This document shows, piece after piece, positions 28,048 through 39,168 of a DNA stretch of 64,000 bases (position 1 is its first letter; every line of letters begins with the position of its first letter). Both the position numbers and the translations under genes were made by a program. The stretch spans positions 6,024,585 to 6,088,584 of the forward strand of contig JACDQD010000002.1 of NCBI GenBank assembly GCA_019843655.1, in the 5' to 3' direction. Below the pieces are notes generated by a model, which was not told the DNA's origin, made no database searches, and worked only from the letters and a program-made list of their open reading frames with translations. The stretch is from Lethocerus indicus (lineage: Eukaryota > Arthropoda > Insecta > Hemiptera > Belostomatidae).

Positions 28048-28987
28048 TAATTTCCAAAATTCCGATAATTTCCAAAATATGTATGACTTCATAATATGCA
28101 TAATAATAGTATAAAGGAATTATTACAGCTCACTGTTATCTAGCTTTACTGCCAAGCATGACAATGATATGTCAATTGCTGTTTTAATTGATCTTATATA
28201 AGACGTGTGTGTATGTACCAAATTAAGATACAACTCGGAAAAGAAAATTGGGTGTTATATAATTTTTAAGAATTAAACGTTCACATCTTGTAATTTTGTA
28301 ACACGGATTCAGGACACAAGATTACTCTGGTCGAGTTTTGCATGATTGTTGCGAAACGCTATTATATATTGCAGTATTTCATTAGCTTTCGGTGGCTGCG
28401 GTGTCCCGGTTAATTAGCCCGAGGGGGGACAGGAGAGGTGCACTGGTCCACTCACATTAATACTGCACCCCGCGTACACAGCCATGCAGACATGCTCCAT
28501 TGAACCCCCATAACTCCAAACTCATTTCAGTAAACCCACGGGGTCGGTCTCTGTATACGGCAATGTACAGGAATGTATCTGGTGACGCCCCTTGGTGAAA
28601 CCTTAAGATTCACAAAAAATAACGGATCGAATAAAAAGGAACTACGGTTTATTGCCCACCGTATTGTACACGCACTGTAAAATGAATTACCGGTCAGCTT
28701 TGTGGGTGTATTGGTAAACCGATTTGGGCCGCAAGGGTAGGACATCGAAAAATGTGTGTAAGACGCGCTTCCGTCTGAAATGTTAACAACGGTTACGATT
28801 TGTTATCATACATTCCGGTATTATGCGGTAGTATCGGGGACAGGGTTGGATAAAAAACCTGGTTGAACGTCAATATTTCCCCAGTCAATACTTTTTGGTG
28901 GCGGTTCCCAAAATGGCGCGAGATTGACTGGTGTGGGGGGGTTTCGTGGGGGCGCGTCGGGACCCGGCAGACCTTGTTTATCGATTG

Positions 28988-29017
28988 TAGAGAGAGAGAG
29001 AGATGGAGGGAGGGTGG

Positions 29018-29050
<33 letters not shown>
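28988..29050. repeat. (GA)n microsatellite, imperfect
   Basis: GA runs of about 14 and 27 bp separated by a GGAGGG-rich insert. Its translation on either strand is a repeat artefact. Confidence 0.9.
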
Positions 29051-31197
29051 CAGCCTGGACACGGCCCCCAGCCTCCTCCTAGTCGGTAACCTCCCTCCGG
29101 GGCCAGGTTATGACTTGGCTGACTCTCACCCCCAGTCCCAGTCTGACTCTCTACCGGAGAGTGGCCTCTCCCCCGCTCCATGTCTCAGCCTCACCAGTGC
29201 TCCAAAACCAGTAGTGGGTACTGAAGTACTGACCTGTCACTTGTGGACCGCACGAGGTAGGAATTACTCTAACGCGAGTAACACTCGGTGTATATTGTTC
29301 GGCCGGGTAGCTTTCTACGCATTAGAAATAAATTCGTACCCACTCATTTAATAATCGGTGCATCCTTAAACCCTCTATGTTATTTTCACCCCGGACACCT
29401 ACTCCGAATATATTTCCGTAAAAGGATCGTAGAAAACATTTACCTACTTTAAGCGATATTACGTAACAGAATCGTTAGCTCCTCAACAAAATTTTATATC
29501 CTGCAAAAATACAAAATACTATGCCGGATTACGCACAATTATGGACAATAACGTATAATCCTAGTATTGGATGAATTTCGAACAATTACCTCCTCGAAAT
29601 TCTACCGATAATAAATAAAACGAGAAATAATTGACTGGTCTTTAAAAAGTTTAAATTTGTTTAAACTTAGCCTAACTTAAATGGGCTAGACATTTTTGGA
29701 TACTGGTTTAGTACTCCTTTTCGAGGGATGCGCTCATTAATAAGTTTCGTATACCCTAATGGGAATCGAAGACTTCGATTGGTCACGGATGTGTCCCTTC
29801 GGTATTTGTTACCGGTAACGGAATTGGGTACAAAAATCGCTACGAAGGATGCGAAGGTTCCCCGGTTTCTGGCGCAAGTGATTCCCCAATTCTATGGCAC
29901 ATAAGTAGGCAGTATTACAACTTCCTATCTTTTAACCCAGTTGTTACAAGAGACCGGTAAATTATCTAGGAATATTGACTGAATAAAGGCACCGCTTACT
30001 TAAGTGTGGTATTTCAATTGTTGTGTAATAGGTCTTTTTTTGTATTATCCCATTCAATTCCTCTGTAAACTTCCTCTGGCCTACACTTTTGTATATTAAC
30101 GCTTGTTTAAATCGCTTTAGATAAAATAGATTTGATTACAGAAGTGGCTAATTATTTTTTATTATTATTTAAGTGTGGGTTCCGTTATATTATGTTTAAG
30201 TTTAACAATGGATACACTCAACGAAAGTTTAAGAGATCAATAGTGGTTTTGAAGCATGAAAACTGGCTCATTAGGCAACATTCCTTTTCACTAAAACAGC
30301 AACAAACGGTGGACTTTGGACGCGTTTGCATTTCATTTACACAAATAAAACATTCGGAATTGCACCGTAGGTTATTTTGATAACGAACCAAATTCCTATA
30401 TATAAATATCTGACATATTTATAGAAGACAGAACGCCGACAAGTATGGTTTATTATTATTACTATTCAACGGGAAGAGTGGCAGAAGAAATAAACATCGG
30501 ACCCACTGACACGGTCCACTTGGATGAATTGTGTTACCGGGAAGAATACACTTTCCGTTTATAAATTATAGCGCGTATAAAGTGTACAGTGATAGGCGTT
30601 TATTTATATAAGATATTAAATTTATAGCATTCAACGCCGAATATAAGCGAGATAAAAATAGTTTTCAGAATGCAAGTTAGTTGGGTTGTATATCTGAAGC
30701 GTGGCGAGAAGATGCGCGATGAAGCATCTCTGCAATAATAATAGATACATTGGTCATCTCACAATATGGGTCCTATATCGGCGGATTAATTAAAAAGATG
30801 ATTTGACATTGGGTTTCGATCAGTACAATATCAATGACAGCTCTATATCACTAGACGTGAGTAAACGTTGTATTCTCTGCCCAGAGAATTCTAGGATGAT
30901 GGCAGGTTGCTCCAGCTTTGTTGTGTATGTGGCCTTTTATCGGAATAATTTCACAAATTAGACACAATACAAGGTATAAGATGTAACGTGAGATAGAAAA
31001 AAGTTTTGCGAAACACCCCATCAATTTTGTTCAGGAATTGGTACAGCGTTTTACCATACAAATACAAGATGTTCTAAAGTGGTACCATTCACTAAAATGG
31101 ATGTCACTATTTTGGGAGACACGAAGCAATATAATGTTTAATAATGAATTAACTCTATTGAAGTAGTCCATTTTATTTCAGGAAATGTACCACTTAC

Positions 31198-31227
31198 CTA
31201 TTGCTGGGTAGGTTAACCCAGCAATAG
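31198..31227. repeat. 12-bp perfect hairpin, 6-base loop
   Basis: CTATTGCTGGGT and ACCCAGCAATAG flank AGGTTA. This is the longest perfect short inverted repeat I found outside the transposable-element blocks. Function unknown. Confidence 0.65.
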
Positions 31228-32499
31228 AAGGCGGTGGTAACCGACACATAGTGGCCGGTTATCTTCGCTTTCAATCAATATGTGACGCGGAATATGTTAA
31301 GAATTGTTTCCAATAACGCAACACTATTTGCCTGCCGTTTGAGTCTCACAGATTTGAAGTATGATTAAAACGTATCATCGTATTAAGACGTTCTCAGAAT
31401 GTTTTCGGCATTTCGGCAAATTGGGTTGGAAGAGGATACAATAAGTAGTGGGAAATAAGTAAACCGAACCAACAATGGCCGCAGCAAAAACATAATATCA
31501 TGCCTACTTTAACCGTACAAACTAAAAGGATCTCGAATAGGCGACTGGCAATAAAGATTTCTGGTGATTAGAAAAATGTCCAGTAACCCACGATGAATAA
31601 TTTGATATAAAAGTAAACCTCATATTAGGGCATCGCAAATACATATATTCAATGTGTACCTCCTAAGTAGGCCGAAACTCAATTCCCATTATTTTAACCG
31701 CTATTTTCGAAATATGAGAATAATTTAAGTGAAATTCAGATCCACCAGTTGTTGTTATTCATGTTTGTGAAAATACGGACAACTAAGCTGGTTTTGCTCG
31801 CCGGTCAAGCAGTTTCCAATAAGCGTTTATTATTAAGGAGGCCCTTGTCTTACGAGGCGTTAAAGAGGTTCATGATACGGCGTAATCACTCGTAATTATC
31901 GTGTACTTTCATAACGGCACACCCTTTTGAGATCGACATTATCGACAATTTTCAATATTCATTTCCTTTGTAAAAAAAATGCTGTTTTAATGTAGACTAC
32001 AATTCTGATAAAATATTTTTAATTTCATCGAGATTAAACAAATTCTCACGCGTGTGAAAAATGCGTATGTGCATTAATTAGAAAGACGGAGTTAGAAAGT
32101 ATAAAGATGATGAAGGGAATTACTATTAAGTTAGCTGCGGTTATTAATTAAGGTATACGGTGTATGAAAACATTAAATACAATCAGATTGTATAAGGTAC
32201 AATAATGAAGCATAAGTAACATAACTTTAGATATTGAGAATATCTAATAAGATAATAATTACAATCCTTCCGCACATTTGGCCTGAAAGTATAGACGGTT
32301 TTTGTTGTTTCTCATAGCCAGTAGTAAACAGAAATTGAACAATAATAGATTTTCTTAATAGAGTTTAAAATTATAGTTTTCAGTCGTCCGTAATTTAGTC
32401 CACGACTGTAACGCGTTGGCGCTCGCCTTATTTTGTAAGAGATCGACTCTTGCCAACTTAAAGCGTTAGATTTGTTCCATATATTTATACGATTTTCAG

Positions 32500-35400
32500 A
32501 TGGGCAAAGTGCTATTGCTGGACGGGGGTTTTTCAACTCAGCTGGCCAAGCACGTCGGTGCTATAATAGACGGTGACCCTCTCTGGAGCGCCAGGTTCTT
32601 GGCTACTGACAAGGAGAAATGCGTGTTCGTCCACAGGGACTACGTCAAAGGTACAACACCTGTCATTCATTCATTTAAAACCGGTCTATTTCTGGCGGTA
32701 AAACCAGTTATAAACCTATGTTCCTAATAATATAATTCGATAAAATAAAAGTTGGACCCCTATTTATGATCTATTTAACTGGGATTTTCCAGCTGGATCG
32801 AACATAATCACTACGGGCAGTTACCAGTCAAGTATCAACGGGTATAAAACCCATCTCGGACTCGAGAAGGAAGAGGCCCTCAACGTAATTAGAGATTCAG
32901 TAGCTCTGGCCAGGAAAGGCATTCATTTGGCCGAATTGGAAACCGGTTAGTATTTAATTGTGGGCATATTTTTAAGCCCATTAAAACTGTAGCAATTCCA
33001 CTGAGGTCTATTTTAGATGTTGTCTGCGACAACATAACCTGCCTGTCCATATCCTATCTTTGTTACCGACCAAAATATAATGTACTGTAACCTTTATTTA
33101 TAGACAGAAGTAAAAACCAGTTCCAATAATGTTTCCGAATTAATATTTCATTACCTTTAATGGGGAAAGTTATGCCACCACTGACTTAAAACCTTTTTAA
33201 ACCTCACTAAAATTATAACTAGTTTAACACACCTGTTCTGTGGTCTGCGAGGGGTTGGAATACCGTAATTTCGTGTGTTTCTGTCTCCCCTCGCTGGTAT
33301 GGTCATTTGCTAGACCGGTTTCGGCTGCTCGCCATCTTCAGTAGCGGTGTTAGTCACTTTTGGCACTTTGGATGTTTTTTTTTATGAGGTCCTCCTTAAA
33401 GGAGCTCACCCGCCCAACCACCACCCCTCCCTTTTTGACCGACAATCCGGCATAGACTTAAGCCCATTAACAAAAAATCCCACACCCCGACCCTCAACAC
33501 AAAGAAGACAAACAACACCCCCCAAAACACATTAACAAGACACGTATATATGCACACGACAGACAGACAACCACCACAGTACAAGTGAGAGTGACGGTGC
33601 AGTGAGTATGCCCAAAAAACATCCAAAGTGTCAAAAGTGATTAACACCGCTACTGAAGATGGCGAGCAGCCGAAACCGGTCTGGCAAAAGACCAAACCAG
33701 CGGGAGGAGACAGAAACACACGAAAGCTACGGTAAAATCGTAACCTTTCATTCCTCCGTTATCAGTGAGATCAGTGCTCCGAGAGAGTGTTATCAAAAGA
33801 CGTACAGTTCAAAAAACGAAGACACAACCTCAATAAATAAAGTAGTGACGTTTTTATGCCAGAAATGTGTCGCTGATAATTTTCATTTTCTTGTTCGCAT
33901 TCGCTGAATAATAATATTTTAAATCTACTACTTGAAAGTTATAAATGTGACCAGGCCACGAATACAAAATTGTATCGTTTTATTCCCCAACAAAAAACAA
34001 AAACAAACGTACATCATGTAGCCAGATATCTGAAAGTGGGTGGAATGCTAAAGTTGTGTATTTGAATTTGAACATGAGGATTGAAGAGGGAAGTGCGGGT
34101 GGCCGGCTCGGTGGGCCCTTTCGGCGCCAGCCTGCACGACGGCTCCGAATACACGGGCGCCTACAGCGAGAAACAGACCCGGCGAGAGCTGATGGAGTGG
34201 CACAGGCCCAGGCTGGAGGCCCTCCTGCAGGCGGGCGTCGACTACCTCGCCTTCGAAACAATACCCTGCTCCTACGAAGCCGTCGCTTTAATAACACTGC
34301 TCAAGCAGTTTCCCAACATCAAAGCCTGGTTATCATTTTCAATGAAGGTAATTAACACTATACTGGCGTTAAAATAAGATATTTATATATTCGGAGTCGT
34401 TAAATTAAATTCGTAGTGTACTTCCCCACATCCACTTGCGTGTACGCGAACGTATCAACATAAAACTGTCCGATCGCTTAAAGTTTACGAATATGTTTTT
34501 CGCAATAATAATGTTGCTGAAATGTTAACAGAAATAGAGAAAATAAACGCTCCGACGTTTTTTCCTATCGCAATGTTTTATCAGAGTGAATCGTAATGCA
34601 ATAAATGGAAGGATTAATGAGAAAAAATCGACTTGACTAAAGTTTTAGAAGTTATCCTATTATAAAATAAAGTTCTGGACACAATTGTTCAGCGAGTCGT
34701 GGTTCAAGTGCAGCAGTCTCCACTCCCAAGCCCTTGAGAAACCTCTTCATGATGAGCTCTTTTATTAGCCACCAACATTCGACACTGTCCACTAACCGCG
34801 GTTTCTATAGTCCGGAATCTACTACCCACTTACATGGAATAATAAAATAAGTCCGTTAAGTCCGCTAAGAATGGTGTTTAGCGAAACTGTCCAAAGTTAA
34901 CGAACGAATAAAGTACGGAATATTAAATTGTCTATATGTTTAACAGCTATATAAACTGCCTCAAGCAGTTACTTCAGCGCATAAAGCATTTCCTTTCCCC
35001 TTCTAGGAATTAAGAAACAAGTTATTCCAGATCAATTTAAGCCCGATTTCAAATATACGCCCGAGATAACTAACACTTAAAACCTCAATTTCACTGCACG
35101 ACTGTAAATTCGAGTAACTATTTCAGGAGCTCGGCAAAATAAGTAACGGAGAGTCGTTCGTCGACACTGCCGTCATGTGTTGGGAAATGGGCTCGGACCA
35201 GTTGGTCGCGATTGGAGTGAACTGTTTGCATCCCTCTTTGGTTACACCCGTCTTAACCAAATTGAAATCAGTGGCACCGCAAATACCGCTCATTGCCTAC
35301 CCGAACAGTGGCGAGATCTATGATGCCATAGACGGCAAGTAAGTAGCATCATTTATACTGATGTATATATGAAGGCATACGAAACAATATTTTGGTTGAA

Positions 35401-35817
35401 TTAAAAAAAAATTATAATATTTTACGTTAAAACCGGAGCAATGTGTGACATATTTCAATTGATGCAAATGTGTGCTGTTTTTAGTCACCCTAGAGAACCA
35501 AACATTTTAAAACACGATTCCCAAAATTCTTTAAAAATATAATACAGACGTCTATAAATATAATATCACGTGTCTATACAGAAAATATTATTATAATTAA
35601 GTGAATGAATCATTGTGGCACTCCCATTATTTATTTTGTATTTAATTTTTTTGACAGATGGACAGACAAGGAAAACCTGCCCTCGGTTTCAGATTATGTC
35701 GAAGAATGGCTCGATCTGGGCCTCTCATATTTGGGCGGCTGTTGCAGGACCAGTGATAAAGATATTAAGCAATTTTCAGATATTCTGAAAAAATGGGAAT
35801 CAAATAAGAATAAATGA
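32500..35817 (+). CDS. Homocysteine S-methyltransferase 1 (HMT-1)
   Basis: Zinc-dependent TIM-barrel methyltransferase that moves a methyl group from S-methylmethionine or a similar donor to homocysteine, giving methionine; expected in the cytosol. Coding exons: 32500-32650, 32793-32945, 34079-34347, 35127-35338, 35658-35817 (945 nt, 314 residues), all with GT-AG introns and matching phases 1, 1, 0, 2. The family start motif LLLDGGFSTQL is at residues 5-15, the acidic FETIPC motif at 160-165 (Glu161), and the three zinc cysteines are at GVNC (Cys224) and GGCC (Cys290, Cys291). Length is normal for the family. The ATG directly follows TTTTCAG, so a 5' non-coding exon is likely upstream. The exon 3 acceptor (CATGAG/GATTG) has a weak pyrimidine tract but is the only one that keeps frame and length equal to the paralogues. 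Intron 2 holds an inverted-repeat element. First of three tandem paralogues. Confidence 0.93.
33309..33345 (-). ncRNA. Hammerhead-ribozyme-like motif, HMT-1 intron, left copy
   Basis: The best-formed copy. Minus strand: GCTA / CTGAAGA / T-GGC-GAGCA-GCC / GAAA / CCGG / TC / TAGC. Stem I (GCTA with TAGC) pairs fully, stem III is the tiny self-complementary ACCGGT, and a GTC triplet sits where a hammerhead would cleave (after 33313). Caveat: the extra U before stem II. Confidence 0.5.
33649..33685 (+). ncRNA. Hammerhead-ribozyme-like motif, HMT-1 intron, right copy
   Basis: Same core as the left copy, on the plus strand. Stem I is GCTA with TGGC, which keeps pairing through a U-G wobble. Boxes CTGAAGA (33653-33659) and GAAA (33672-33675) are intact and followed by CCGGTC. 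Confidence 0.45.
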
Positions 35818-38360
35818 ATCATATAATAAGATTTCATTTATGTTTGTAACTATTGTCATTTTATGTTTGTATAACTTCAAATTTTACAAATAAGAATTCC
35901 GCTACACTTATTGCTATTTTTTTATATTTAACATACCGTTGCTAATATAATTGTTATAAACAAGTTTTTGAAATTTCTGAACATAACCCGTTTGCATACT
36001 GTACACAAAACATACAACCGAAATAATGAGGGTATATTACATTAAAGTGCGATAGTTTAGCAATTATACTTACATTCTGGCCCATATTAGATTTGGAATA
36101 ATAGGAAAAATTGTAGATATTACTAGCAAATGTACACATTAATATATGAGTGCCTTAAGCGTTATTGATTACTATGATTGGACTATATTTTTTTTAATTC
36201 TTTCAAAGTGTGGATACAAAACGATGCTTATATGACATGGGCCAATCAAATAAAAATGATAATTTTGTTCCATATACAATTATTTCTGTATATTACTAAT
36301 TTACCCTTTTTTGACTTATTTTTATATGAAAAATAATTTTCTAAATGTTAAATTTTTATAAATTGTCATAAAATGATGTATTTTTTAAAAGTGACATTTA
36401 TTTTTATTTCATGTACCGTATTTGTTAATTTCTTGTACCCTTTTAAATATACATTGAATATAATTATTTGTTTAGAACTTATATTATTCAAACGACCTAA
36501 CCGAAATCTTGGATTATAACTGCATTAGATTCAATCAATCAATTTCTGATATCGGCACTCTTACGAAAGAATATATGATTAGAGTGACCCATTGTGCCAA
36601 TGCCACAGTCACAATGTCAGTGTTAATGAACTGAGAGTATAACTGGTCTGTGCAAACAGCTTATGTCCATCACCTAGTTACATACAAAACTAGCCACTAT
36701 AATTTGAAGGTGAGTTATTTTCTCATAATAATTTTTTTTAATTGTAATTATAGTTATTGTTTCTGGGGAAGAAGCAAAATGAACATGATTATTTGAAGCA
36801 TTTAGTCAGAGTACGGCTCTGACTGATAATTATTCTGCGCACACTTTCTGACGTCGTCTAATTCGGAGCACCTTTCTGCCTGTGACAAAACAAAGGTCCC
36901 AATTAAAATTGTTATATCGCAGACATACGTAATGCACAGTAATTTTCCTGGCATATTCGTAGACAGCGTGGATAGGCCCCATTGACCAATTCAACGTTCA
37001 TGTAGTATATACAGGGAGAATTATGTAATATTTACGGGCGTGGCGACGCCTTTGACTCGCATTATCTGTATCGCAACCGTGTATGCGATATGGCTACACC
37101 GCGTGAGCGCTATCGTTTTAAATCTCATTAGGAGATCAACTCAAATAGAGGAAACTAATCTCGTATCTGTTTTAACAGAATATCTTAAGAACGGTTTTCT
37201 TGCGTACACTATCGACAATATCGCGGTTTATCTGGGCGTTAGCTGAGTGCTGTGCCACGCGACTGTGCCTGGTATCATTTAATCGAGATTTTATGAAGCG
37301 TAAGAAGAACACGATGTAGCAGTGATTTAAATGAAATTAATTTTTTTTTTTTAAATTGTTTTCTCGAGAACGTGTGATCGTTGTCGATAATGCCGCGGAA
37401 TAAACGCAAGCAAAATTGAACAGAGCCTACACCATTTTTTTAATTTAGAAAGAACAAAATTTAAATGCCTTTCGAATATGGCTCGAATAGAGATGTCTAA
37501 CTTAAACAGACGAGAGGAGCCGACGCTATTTTAAATACAGTGGCCACCCTGCCGTCCAAGGTGAGCCTACGAAAATGCAACTCGAGTTCCCGACTCGTCT
37601 CGTCCTTGGCAGAGACTCACAGCCGAAACAGTGTCAGCGCTCCGCTCTAGCCGAGTGCTCAGCGTCCGCTTGGGCCGGCCAAACCTCGTGCTCAGTACTC
37701 AGTAATGCGGTAAGAACACCAACTTTATGATATTTAAAACGACCCGAGATAGAATGGAGCGTTGGACTGTTCTTATTTTCGTACCGCCCGCGCTATAAGT
37801 TCAGTCCTACTTGGTGCAGAACCGGTTGCTAGGAGTCAATAGCGTAAATTGTCCTTGCGAATTAATACAGTATAAAGTGCGTAACGACGGGCACACGTAT
37901 AACAGCCTGAGTTTGACGGTTCGACATGCCTCGGCGTTACGTGCCAAACCGGTAGACGGACCAGATCCATCTTGGTTCCTAATCCTTGCAACCTCCGATC
38001 AAACATTTTTTAATTTACCGCTCTTGTATTTTCAATTTTTTTTATAACTGTTTTATTGCCACAACTGTAAAATAGAATAAGTGACATTGATGTTCGAGTA
38101 GCACTATTAAGAGAATAACCGACGAGAACCCACTGACTTTTACAATTTTTTTAGGCGAGGGAAACTTACTTTAAGGAACACTTCACAAGTGCAATGTCAA
38201 AAATGAACTAATAGTTACATAATTAAAACATTTGTGTCTTGGATATAATAGCGAACAAGCTATTCTGATTCTATTTCTGAATAATTGACGTGTTTGGTTA
38301 ATATAATAATAACAATACTTATGTTATTAAATAAAAAAGAAAATATTATAGTTTAGAATA
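35818..38360. other. Intergenic region between HMT-1 and HMT-2
   Basis: The first 700 bp is AT-rich, probably the 3' untranslated and downstream region of HMT-1 (AATAAA overlaps the end of its reading frame near 35810). No coding sequence seen. A 69-codon open frame at 37040-37246 has no recognisable motif. A GC- and CpG-rich patch at 37545-37709 is listed as a possible promoter. Confidence 0.5.
37545..37709 (+). promoter_or_regulatory. Possible promoter and 5' non-coding exon for HMT-2
   Basis: A CpG-rich patch in AT-rich surroundings ends with two TCAGT words, which resemble the arthropod initiator, and a strong splice donor (ATGCG/GTAAGAA at 37710). The HMT-2 coding start at 39169 directly follows an AG acceptor with a pyrimidine tract, so splicing 37709 to 39169 is a natural model. 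It would place a three-codon upstream frame (ATG CGA TGG TGA) over the main start. No transcript evidence; the repeat element at 38361-39050 would lie in this intron. Confidence 0.3.
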
Positions 38361-39050
38361 CCTGTTTTGTGGTCTGCGAGGGGTTGGAATACCGTAGATT
38401 TCGTGCGTTTCTGTCTCCTTTCACTGGTTTGGTCTTTTGCTAGGCCGGTTTCAGAAACTAGTTTCACAAAAATCGTTCGTTGAGTGCACTTGCACCGATA
38501 AACTAGCGCCCCTTGAGGGCGGTGCGGAAATGTACTTAACTAAAGTTCGTTTGGTACACTTGTACCGAAAAAACTAGCGCCCCCCTGAGTGCGGTGCGGA
38601 AATGTACTTAACTAAAGTTCGTTTGGTACACTTGTACAGATTAAATAGATTACTAAAAGTAAACTTTTTTCAATAAGTTTTGGATCAACAGGAAAACGTT
38701 TATGATCGTAAATACACAATACCGGATAGGTTTCCTGTTATATATTTGGAAGTCAGAACCTAATAGTTGTGACCAGTCGTGTGATCAAATATATATTTGA
38801 CTGATCATATTGCAAAGACTTAAGCCGATTAAGAAAATCCCTCCCGGCCCAAAGAAGTCAAACAAAATCCCCCAAAAACGCAATAACAAGACACATATAT
38901 ATACACTCGACAAACAGACAACCACTATAAGTGACAGTGCAGTGAGGATGACCGAAAAACATCCAAACTGCCAAAGTGACTAACACCGCTACTGAAGAGG
39001 GCGAGCAGCCGAAACCGGTCAACACCAAACCAGCGAGAGAAGACGTCGTT
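38361..39050. mobile_element. Composite inverted-end element upstream of HMT-2
   Basis: The left end (38361-38458) matches the left end of the HMT-1 intron element, including GTGGTCTGCGAGGGGTTGGA. Its hammerhead-like core is cut off at GAAA and fused there to the closing motif of the 70-bp-unit element, which runs on the minus strand to about 38730 with two units (about 38480-38632) and its unique flank. The right end (about 38818-39050) matches the interior and right end of the HMT-1 intron element. It therefore looks like one element with inverted ends and a 70-bp-unit element inside, or nested insertions. It lies within 120 bp of the HMT-2 start codon. Confidence 0.7.
38988..39020 (+). ncRNA. 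Hammerhead-ribozyme-like motif, HMT-2 upstream copy (3' arm lost)
   Basis: GCTA, CTGAAGA, a G-rich stem II variant (GGGC...GCC), GAAA and CCGGTC are present, but the following bases (AACACC) no longer pair with GCTA, so stem I is broken. Confidence 0.35.
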
Positions 39051-39168
39051 TGTTGTTGAACACTGCTCACGTGTAAGCGACGTATTTATTTTCAAATTTA
39101 ACATTTGGGTCAATTTCGTTTCGTTCGGTTGTACAGTGGTCGAATTTTTAATGTAATCGCTTTTACAG

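Larger units (their letters stand above)
28048..32499. other. Non-genic stretch upstream of HMT-1
   Basis: No gene recognised. The longest open frame (28863-29351, plus) runs through a GA microsatellite and has an artefactual Arg/Glu repeat. The first non-coding exon and promoter of HMT-1 may lie here, because its start codon follows a splice-acceptor-like AG, but I cannot place them. The distal part (30400-32500) is AT-rich. Confidence 0.5.
33231..33735. mobile_element. Inverted-repeat element with a hammerhead-like motif at each end, in HMT-1 intron 2
   Basis: The left block (about 33262-33375) and right block (about 33609-33733) are inverted copies of each other, from ACCGTA..TTTCGTGTGTTTCTG at the outside to CTTTGGATGTTTTT inside. 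Each contains one hammerhead-like core, pointing toward the nearer outer end. A further 30 bp on the left (GTGGTCTGCGAGGGGTTGGA) is shared with 38368-38390, so that end is longer. The interior (33380-33600) is C/A-rich and non-coding; its right half recurs at 38818-38940. Open frames on either strand here overlap the repeats and are not genes. Confidence 0.8.

Noticed and set aside
28863..29351. 162-codon open frame on the plus strand
   Set aside because: It runs through the GA microsatellite, producing Arg/Glu repeats. No recognisable domain and no splice context.
33396..33719. 107-codon minus-strand frame in HMT-1 intron 2
   Set aside because: Lies across the inverted-repeat element. Matching frames in other copies are broken, and it overlaps the structured end.
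33980..34355. Open frames overlapping HMT-1 exon 3 on the minus strand and in another plus frame
   Set aside because: Shadows of the GC-rich HMT-1 exon 3. The true frame carries the family motifs.
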